Source: Actinocrinis puniceicyclus
GTDB taxonomy: Bacteria > Actinomycetota > Actinomycetes > Streptomycetales > Catenulisporaceae
Length of the DNA: 64,000 bases
NCBI RefSeq assembly: GCF_018283645.1
Contig: NZ_JAGSXH010000003.1
Coordinates: 56,657 to 120,656, forward strand
Direction: 5' to 3'
This document shows positions 58,706 through 64,000 of this stretch, piece after piece. Positions within the stretch are counted from its first letter, which is position 1; the number at the start of each line of letters is the position of its first letter. The position numbers and the translations under genes were made by a program. A model generated the notes under the pieces. The model did not search any database, was not told the DNA's origin, and worked only from the letters and a program-made list of their open reading frames with translations.

Positions 58706-59538
58706 CGACGTGACACCTCCGGCACCGAGAGAGACCGCGGGAAGAGCGCCGAGGCGGTCACCGCACGCAGGCCGCGGGCGCGAAGGCCGTCCAGGATCGC
58801 GGGCAGCGCCGCGACGGTGCCGCCATGCCCCAGATGCATCGAAACCACGTCGCCGGCGCGCACGGCCGTGAGCACTCTGCGCACGACCGCGTCCGGACCC
58901 GGATCGGTGTAATCGAGCGAATCGAGATCGTAGGAGAGAACCGTCGGATAGCCGGCGCGCGCCGCCGCGGCGCGGACCGCGGGCGTCGCGTGTTGCGCTT
59001 GCGACGGACGGAACCAGCGCCCGATCGAGCCGGTCAGCCGCCGCAGCCGGGCCGCGCAGTCCTCGATCTCCGCAAAGGCCGCAACCGGGCTCAACGCGTC
59101 GATGTCGATGTGGTGCTCGGTGTGGTTGCCCAGTTCGTGGCCGCCGTCAAGCACGCGTCGCGCCATCTGCGGGTACTCGCCGAGCCAGCGACCGACCGCC
59201 AGCACCGTGACCTGGGCGCCCGCGCGCTCGGCCTCGGAGAGCAGCGACGTGGCGAGCGCGGGAGTCCCGTCACCGTGGAACGTCAGCGCGACCGCGCCCG
59301 CGACGCCCGCACCCGGCACCGTGCTCGCGGGAGTCGCCGAGACGGCGGAACTCGGCCGACCGGGCGGAACACCGTTGCTCGACGGCGAACCGGCGCTGCG
59401 CGCCGTGGATACCGGACTCCCGCCGTGCGACGCGCAGCCGTCCGCGAGGACAGTGGCCGCGCACGCCATCCACGCACTGCGAATCGAGTCACGGCGCGAC
59501 CAGCCCGAGACGCGACCAAGCTCGCTGGAGAACGGCAC
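58702..59538 (-). CDS. Polysaccharide deacetylase-family protein, altered motif 1
   Basis: 278 residues. SRRDSIRSAWMACAATVLADGC looks like a Tat lipoprotein signal (Cys35). The NodB-like domain starts at about 80. Motif 2 is intact (HELGNHTEHH, 134-143, metal His). Motif 1, normally TFDDG, reads LTFHGDG (85-91), so the usual catalytic-base Asp is replaced. A His appears in VSMHLGHGG near the C-terminus. It could be a weak or divergent deacetylase of peptidoglycan or another glycan. TAGAGT (59545-59550) ends six bases before the GTG. It is coupled to the beta-propeller gene. Confidence 0.85.
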   Translation of the reverse strand: MPFSSELGRVSGWSRRDSIRSAWMACAATVLADGCASHGGSPVSTARSAGSPSSNGVPPGRPSSAVSATPASTVPGAGVAGAVALTFHGDGTPALATSLLSEAERAGAQVTVLAVGRWLGEYPQMARRVLDGGHELGNHTEHHIDIDALSPVAAFAEIEDCAARLRRLTGSIGRWFRPSQAQHATPAVRAAAARAGYPTVLSYDLDSLDYTDPGPDAVVRRVLTAVRAGDVVSMHLGHGGTVAALPAILDGLRARGLRAVTASALFPRSLSVPEVSRR

Positions 59539-59603
59539 GGCGCGACTCTACGGGAGGTGATACCCCCAGCTACTCGTCCGTTACGGCTGAACGAGTGAAA
59601 CCA

Positions 59604-60275
59604 TCAGCCCTTCGGGTGAGTTTTCCACAGGTCTGCCACGGCGATGCCGAGCTCGCCGAGCATGACCCGCAGCAGCGGCAACGACAGCCCGATGACGTTG
59701 GACGGGTCGCCGCCGATCGACTCGACGAAAGAGGCGCCGTAGCCGTCGAGGGTGAACGCGCCGGCCACGTGCAGCGGTTCGCCGGTGGCGACGTAGGCAT
59801 CGATCTCCGCGTCCGAGATATGCGCGAACCGGACCAGCGTCGCGGCGGCGCGGGTGACCTCGCGCCAGTCCGAGTCCTTCGCCGATGCGTCATCGCCTCG
59901 CCCCGACCGGGTGTCGATCAGGCAATGGCCGGTGACGAGGATCCCCTCCCGCCCGCGCATGGCCTTCCAGCGACCTATGGCGTCCTGCGCGTCGCTGGGT
60001 TTGCCGTACGGTTCGCCGTCCAGGTCCAGTACCGAATCACAGCCCACCACCAGCGCCCCCGGCTCCACCCGGCGCGCTACCGTACGGGCCTTGGCCTGCG
60101 CCAGCATCAGCGCCAACATCGCCGGGCTCTGCGCGTCCACGGCATCCTCGTCCACGCCGCTGACTATCGCCTCCGGCGCGAAGCCGGCGTTGCGCAGCAG
60201 CGCCAGTCGAGCGGGGGACTGCGAGGCCAGTACCAGTTTCACGTTCGCTGCTCTCGGGATCGCGGTGGATGACAT
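59604..60275 (-). CDS. maf: Maf-family nucleotide pyrophosphatase
   Basis: 223 residues. The signature LVLASQSPARLALLRNAGF, the acidic VVGCDSVLDLDGEPYGKP and the VTGHCLIDT segment identify Maf, which hydrolyses noncanonical nucleoside triphosphates such as dTTP/UTP or modified forms. The start is ATG at 60275; a GTG at 60242, right before KLVLASQSP, would give the usual Maf N-terminus and is a real alternative. It follows the epsilon and beta carboxylase genes on the same strand, as in other actinobacteria. Confidence 0.92.
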   Translation of the reverse strand: MSSTAIPRAANVKLVLASQSPARLALLRNAGFAPEAIVSGVDEDAVDAQSPAMLALMLAQAKARTVARRVEPGALVVGCDSVLDLDGEPYGKPSDAQDAIGRWKAMRGREGILVTGHCLIDTRSGRGDDASAKDSDWREVTRAAATLVRFAHISDAEIDAYVATGEPLHVAGAFTLDGYGASFVESIGGDPSNVIGLSLPLLRVMLGELGIAVADLWKTHPKG

Positions 60276-60299
60276 TCAGGGGCAGTGCCGCGGCGGCCG

Positions 60300-60560
60300 T
60301 CAACGCGGGAACGCCGAGGCTCGCCAGCCGCCGGGAGAAGGCGCGCTCGGTGCCTGGATCCGCGCCGCGTAATCCGTCCAGCCGGAGCGTCTCGGCGGCG
60401 CGAGCGGCCCGGCGCCGGCCGCGGCGGCCTGGACGCTCAACACGGCCACCAAGGCCGCGATCTCCTGTGCGGTCGGCTCCCCGCGCACGATTTCGAGCGT
60501 CACGGCCGTTGCTGCGCCGTCGTCCACGTCCGCCTCCGAAGTACCGTTCGTCGCCGTCAT
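60300..60560 (-). CDS. Acyl-CoA carboxylase epsilon subunit
   Basis: 86 residues. The core LEIVRGEPTAQEIAALVAVLS matches the small epsilon subunit that holds alpha and beta subunits together in actinobacterial acyl-CoA carboxylases. It lies 61 bp downstream of the beta gene. The C-terminal part (SGWTDYAARIQAP) is typical of the family. Confidence 0.9.
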   Translation of the reverse strand: MTATNGTSEADVDDGAATAVTLEIVRGEPTAQEIAALVAVLSVQAAAAGAGPLAPPRRSGWTDYAARIQAPSAPSPGGWRASAFPR

Positions 60561-60621
60561 CGCCCCACCCTCGCGTGCAGCCGGAAGTACCGCCCCACCG
60601 CCGCAGTAGTCTCTGGCTCGG

Positions 60622-62199
60622 TCACAGCGGGATGTTCCCGTGCTTCTTCGGCGGCAGCTGCGCGCGCTTGGTCCGCAGGGTGCGCAGGGCGCGCGTCACG
60701 AAGGCGCGAGTCTGTGAGGGCTCGATGACCGAGTCCACATAACCGCGCTCGGCCGCGATATAAGGGCTCAGCAGAGTGTCCTCGTACGCGGTGATCAATT
60801 CGGCGCGCTTCGCCGCCGGGTCCGCTGCCCCCGCGATGTCACGCTTGTTGAGGATGTCCACCGCGCCCTGTGCGCCCATCACGGCGATCTGCGCGGTGGG
60901 CCAGGCGACGTTGATGTCCGCGCCGAGGTGCTTCGAACCCATGACGTCATACGCGCCTCCGTACGCCTTGCGCGTGATGACGGTGACCATGGGCACCGTT
61001 GCCTCGGCATACGCAAACAGCAGCTTCGCGCCCCGCCTGATGATGCCGTTCCACTCCTGGTCCGTACCCGGCAGGAAGCCCGGCACGTCCACGAACGTCA
61101 GGATCGGGATGTTGAACGAATCGCAGGTCCGGATGAACCGCGCCGCCTTCTCCGAAGCGTCGATGTCGAGGCAGCCGGCGTACTGCATCGGCTGGTTCGC
61201 GACGACGCCGACCGAACGACCCTCCACCCGCCCGAAGCCGACCAGCACGTTCGGCGCGAAGAGCGCCTGTACCTCAAGGAAGTCGCCGCCGTCGAGGACG
61301 TGCTCGACGACCTGGTGCATGTCGTAAGGCTGATTCGCCGAATCCGGTATCAGTGAATTGAGTTCGAGGTCGACCGGGCTCACCGACAGGTCGTCATCGG
61401 CGTCGAAGACCGGAGGGTCCTCAAGATTGTTCTGCGGGAGGAAGGAGAGCAGGCTCTTTACGTACTCGACGGCGTCCTTCTCGTCGGCGGCCTGATAGTG
61501 CGCGTTACCGGACCTCGTGTTGTGCGTGTGCGCGCCGCCGAGCTCCTCGAAACCGACGTCCTCGCCGGTCACCGTCTTGATCACGTCGGGTCCCGTGATG
61601 AACATGTGCGAGGTCTTGTCGACCATGACGACGAAGTCGGTCAGCGCGGGAGAGTACACCGCGCCGCCGGCGGCCGGTCCGACGATCAGCGAGATCTGCG
61701 GGATGACGCCCGAGGCGTGCACGTTGCGGCGGAAGACCTCGCCGAAGGCGCCGAGCGCGACCACGCCCTCCTGGATCCGCGCGCCGCCGCCGTCGTTGAA
61801 ACCGACCAGCGGACAGCCGATCTTCATCGCCAGGTCCATCACCTTGGTGATCTTCTCGCCGTTGACCTCGCCGAGGGAACCGCCGTAGATCGTGAAGTCC
61901 TGCGAGAACACGCACACCGGGCGACCGTCCACGGTGCCGTGCCCGGTGACCACGCCGTCGGTGTACGGCCGGTTCCGCTCGATGCCGAAGTTGGTCGAGC
62001 GGTGCCGCGCCAACTCGTCCATCTCCTGGAACGAGCCCTCGTCCAACAGCAGTTCGATCCGCTCACGCGCGGTCAGCTTGCCTTTGGAGTGCTGCTTCTC
62101 CACCGACCTGGCGGAACCTGCGTGCACTGCCTCGTCCAAGTGCGCACGAAGCACGCCGAGCTTGCCCGCAGTCGTGTGGATGTCGATCTCATCGGCCAT
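60622..62199 (-). CDS. pccB: Acyl-CoA carboxylase beta (carboxyltransferase) subunit
   Basis: 525 residues. It transfers carboxyl from biotin to propionyl-CoA or acetyl-CoA, giving methylmalonyl- or malonyl-CoA. Markers include [79 protein letters not shown] and the C-terminal [10 protein letters not shown]. The strong likeness to Streptomyces PccB suggests propionyl-CoA as substrate. It forms one enzyme with the alpha subunit at 52706 and the epsilon subunit downstream. It is divergent from birA (102 bp). Confidence 0.95.
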   Translation of the reverse strand: MADEIDIHTTAGKLGVLRAHLDEAVHAGSARSVEKQHSKGKLTARERIELLLDEGSFQEMDELARHRSTNFGIERNRPYTDGVVTGHGTVDGRPVCVFSQDFTIYGGSLGEVNGEKITKVMDLAMKIGCPLVGFNDGGGARIQEGVVALGAFGEVFRRNVHASGVIPQISLIVGPAAGGAVYSPALTDFVVMVDKTSHMFITGPDVIKTVTGEDVGFEELGGAHTHNTRSGNAHYQAADEKDAVEYVKSLLSFLPQNNLEDPPVFDADDDLSVSPVDLELNSLIPDSANQPYDMHQVVEHVLDGGDFLEVQALFAPNVLVGFGRVEGRSVGVVANQPMQYAGCLDIDASEKAARFIRTCDSFNIPILTFVDVPGFLPGTDQEWNGIIRRGAKLLFAYAEATVPMVTVITRKAYGGAYDVMGSKHLGADINVAWPTAQIAVMGAQGAVDILNKRDIAGAADPAAKRAELITAYEDTLLSPYIAAERGYVDSVIEPSQTRAFVTRALRTLRTKRAQLPPKKHGNIPL

Positions 62200-62289
62200 C
62201 GTCGCTCGTCTACTCCCTGCACGAGTATCGGTACCTCCCGGTCGCCCAACGTCGCTCCGGGGGTTGGAGACAATCTATACACGTCCCCA

Positions 62290-62295
62290 TAGGCT
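62290..62295 (+). promoter_or_regulatory. -10 box of birA, leaderless layout
   Basis: TAGGCT ends exactly six bases before the birA ATG and no Shine-Dalgarno is present, so transcription would start at or next to the A of the start codon. Confidence 0.5.
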
Positions 62296-62301
62296 GCGGC
62301 C

Positions 62302-63201
62302 ATGGCCTCCGTCTACAACGATCTCAACCGGCCGCCGCTGAACGAAACCAGGCTGCAACGGGCGCTGATGGTGCCCGGTCTGGGATTCGGCGGCCACAGT
62401 GTCGCCGCGCTGCGGGTACTTCCCGAGGTCGATTCCACCAACACCGCCCTCCTGGCCGCCGCCGCGGACGGAGCGCCGCACGGCTCGGTGGTCGTCGCCG
62501 AGGCGCAGACCGCCGGCAGAGGCCGCCTCGGCCGCACCTGGGTCGCCCCGCCGCGCTCCGGCCTGTTCCTGTCCGTGCTGCTGCGCCCCGACGTGCCCTC
62601 GGCCCGCTGGGGCTGGCTGCCGCTGCTCGCCGGAGTCGCGGTGCACTCGGCCGTGGCCCGAGTCGCGCACCTGGACGTCGCGCTGAAATGGCCGAACGAC
62701 CTGATCGTGCCCGGCCCCGACGAACCCGGCCCCGATGTGCCAGACACGGACGCGCCGTCCGGCTACGGCGCCGGCCGCAAACTCGGCGGCATCCTCGCCG
62801 AACAGGGCGGAGCACCGTCGCAGCCCTGCGTGGTCGTCGGCATCGGGATCAACGTCACGCTGCGGGAGGAAGAACTTCCGGCGCCGCACGCCACCTCGCT
62901 CGTGCTCGCCGGGGCCGAGGTCACCGACCGCGACACCCTGCTCAGGGCCGTGCTGCGCGGCTTCGGATCCTGGTACGCCGACTGGGCCGAGTCCGGCGGC
63001 GACGCCGAACGCTGCGGGCTGGCCGCGGCGTACCGGGCCGTGTGCGCCACTCTGGACCGGCCGGTGCGCGCCGAACTTCCCGGCGGCGCGGTCGTGACCG
63101 GGCAGGCCACGGGCATCGATCCGGACGGACGGCTGCTCATCCGAACGGCCGATGGCACTTCGACGCCAATCGGCGCAGGAGATGTTGTGCACTTGCGATA
63201 A
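62302..63201 (+). CDS. birA: Biotin-[acetyl-CoA-carboxylase] ligase
   Basis: Attaches biotin to the carrier domain of the acyl-CoA carboxylase alpha subunit encoded at 52706. The 299 residues show LPEVDSTNTALL, the biotinyl-AMP loop QTAGRGRLGRTW, LKWPNDLI and KLGGILAEQ, and a C-terminal SH3-like cap. There is no N-terminal helix-turn-helix, so it is a monofunctional ligase and not a repressor. A Pro/Asp-rich insertion lies after LKWPNDLIV. It is divergent from pccB. Confidence 0.94.
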   Translation: MASVYNDLNRPPLNETRLQRALMVPGLGFGGHSVAALRVLPEVDSTNTALLAAAADGAPHGSVVVAEAQTAGRGRLGRTWVAPPRSGLFLSVLLRPDVPSARWGWLPLLAGVAVHSAVARVAHLDVALKWPNDLIVPGPDEPGPDVPDTDAPSGYGAGRKLGGILAEQGGAPSQPCVVVGIGINVTLREEELPAPHATSLVLAGAEVTDRDTLLRAVLRGFGSWYADWAESGGDAERCGLAAAYRAVCATLDRPVRAELPGGAVVTGQATGIDPDGRLLIRTADGTSTPIGAGDVVHLR

Positions 63202-63312
63202 GCGCAGTAATAGCGCAGCCTCGCCCTCGCATGCCAGGATTCGCCCATACACACGCGCGGCTGCGCCGGAACCGGCTGCCTGGCCGCAAATCAAGAGGGG
63301 ACAAGGACTGTC

Positions 63313-63828
63313 ATGGGGTACCCACAGCGGCTGCTCAGCGAGGGAGAGCGGATCGACCTTCAGCTGCGTCCGCACTGGAAGGCCCTGGTGCTGCCGGTGA
63401 TCGCGCTCATCCTGACGGTAGGCATCGGCGCATTCCTCGCCGCCGTGGCCCCGAGTCACGGCACCGGCGCAGAGGCCAGTTACATCGCCATAGGCGTCGT
63501 GGCGCTGGTGCTCATCGTCTGGTTCACGCTGCGCCCGTGGATCGAGTGGATGAACACCAACTACGTGATCACCAACCGGCGCCTGATCATCCGCCTCGGT
63601 CTCATACACCGCGTCGGCCGGGACATCCCGCTGGAGAAGGTCAACGACGTCTCCTTCCGGCACGACTCGCTGCTGGACCGGATGCTCGGCTGCGGCACCC
63701 TGGTGGTCGAGTCCGCCGGCGAGCACGGCCAGGTCGAGCTCGACGACATCCCGCACGTCGAGGAGACCCAGCGCGAGATGGCGACCCTCATCTCCGGCGA
63801 GCCGGCTCCTCAGACGCGCAAGAACTGA
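63313..63828 (+). CDS. PH-domain (bPH_2/DUF304) membrane protein
   Basis: 171 residues. A polar start (LLSEGERIDLQLRPHWKAL) precedes two helices (LVLPVIALILTVGIGAFLAAV and YIAIGVVALVLIVWFTL) and a PH-like domain (YVITNRRLIIRLGLIHRVGRDIPLEKVNDVSF, then GTLVVESAGEHGQVELDDIPHVEE). This is the YdbS/YdbT-type family of unknown role, conserved beside birA and the carboxylase in actinobacteria. A GGGGACAAGGA-like Shine-Dalgarno lies before the ATG. Confidence 0.88.
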   Translation: MGYPQRLLSEGERIDLQLRPHWKALVLPVIALILTVGIGAFLAAVAPSHGTGAEASYIAIGVVALVLIVWFTLRPWIEWMNTNYVITNRRLIIRLGLIHRVGRDIPLEKVNDVSFRHDSLLDRMLGCGTLVVESAGEHGQVELDDIPHVEETQREMATLISGEPAPQTRKN

Positions 63829-63964
63829 TCAAGGCGGCACCGGCGCGCATCCCATCCACCGGCCGCGCCGGTGATCCGCGACGCGGACTAAATCAGCTCA
63901 GAGCGGTATCGTTGCAGTCCGTACGCCTCCGGATGCGGCCGGCGGCTCCATAGACGCCAACCGG

Positions 63965-64000
63965 GGGCCGACCGGGGACGCATGCGTCCCCGGTCGGCCC
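63965..64000 (+). terminator. Perfect 36-bp palindrome at the right edge
   Basis: Two 18-base arms meet without a spacer at a central CGCATGCG; the left arm runs 63965-63982 and the right 63983-64000. It lies 136 bp past the PH-protein stop and probably forms its terminator hairpin. It stops at the window edge, so any T-run cannot be seen. Confidence 0.55.

Overview
The window is high-GC actinobacterial DNA. GTG starts are common, many genes overlap by 4 bases, several start codons look leaderless, and the gene content and order follow the Streptomyces coelicolor core region around SCO48xx to SCO49xx. That recalled order runs purN-purH, folD, DUF3017, mdh, trpS, SCO4848, acyl-CoA mutase, nucleoside ABC transporter, cdd-deoA-add, afsQ1-afsQ2/sigQ, an aldehyde dehydrogenase pair, deoC, sugar-phosphate mutase, punA, acyl-CoA carboxylase and birA. 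The genome is probably a Streptomyces relative such as a Catenulispora-like lineage. I cannot name the species from sequence alone.

Layout: 1-4.9 kb holds small membrane proteins and the purine genes purN and purH. From 4.9 to 16 kb lie folD, glgB, a LapA-like protein, DUF3017, icd, mdh and a DUF885 metallopeptidase. Between icd and mdh sits a less GC-rich two-gene insert, an AAA15-type ATPase plus an RloB-like protein, resembling AbiL/RloAB phage-defence pairs. From 16 to 24.5 kb come a secreted CBM2 protein, an Lrp regulator, a CNNM/CorC transporter with a small leader ORF, trpS, a LigT-like protein, a palindromic MITE-like element, YihY, GrpB and a probable ADP-ribosyltransferase toxin with a neighbour that may be its immunity protein.

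From 24.5 to 50 kb the main theme is carbon salvage. A B12-dependent acyl-CoA mutase and an M20 amidohydrolase precede a BMP-type nucleoside ABC transporter, cdd, deoA and add. On the other side of the AfsQ1/AfsQ2/SigQ signalling module lie a truncated aldehyde dehydrogenase paralogue, a full aldehyde dehydrogenase, deoC, a phosphopentomutase-like enzyme, punA and an MFS transporter. Together they can import nucleosides, release (deoxy)ribose-1-phosphate, isomerise it, split deoxyribose-5-phosphate and oxidise the acetaldehyde.

From 50 to 64 kb lie an alpha/beta-hydrolase that lacks its catalytic Ser and His, an LpdA-type quinone reductase, the biotinylated alpha subunit of acyl-CoA carboxylase, a rhomboid protease followed by a single-pass membrane protein with a long acidic repeat tail, a secreted beta-propeller plus polysaccharide deacetylase pair, Maf, the carboxylase epsilon and beta subunits, birA and a PH-domain membrane protein.

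The strongest candidates for under-described biology are the ATPase/RloB pair with its apparent CTG start, the ART-like toxin pair, the rhomboid and putative substrate pair, the catalytically dead hydrolase and the 215-bp palindromic element. I saw no rRNA, tRNA, CRISPR array or intact transposase gene.
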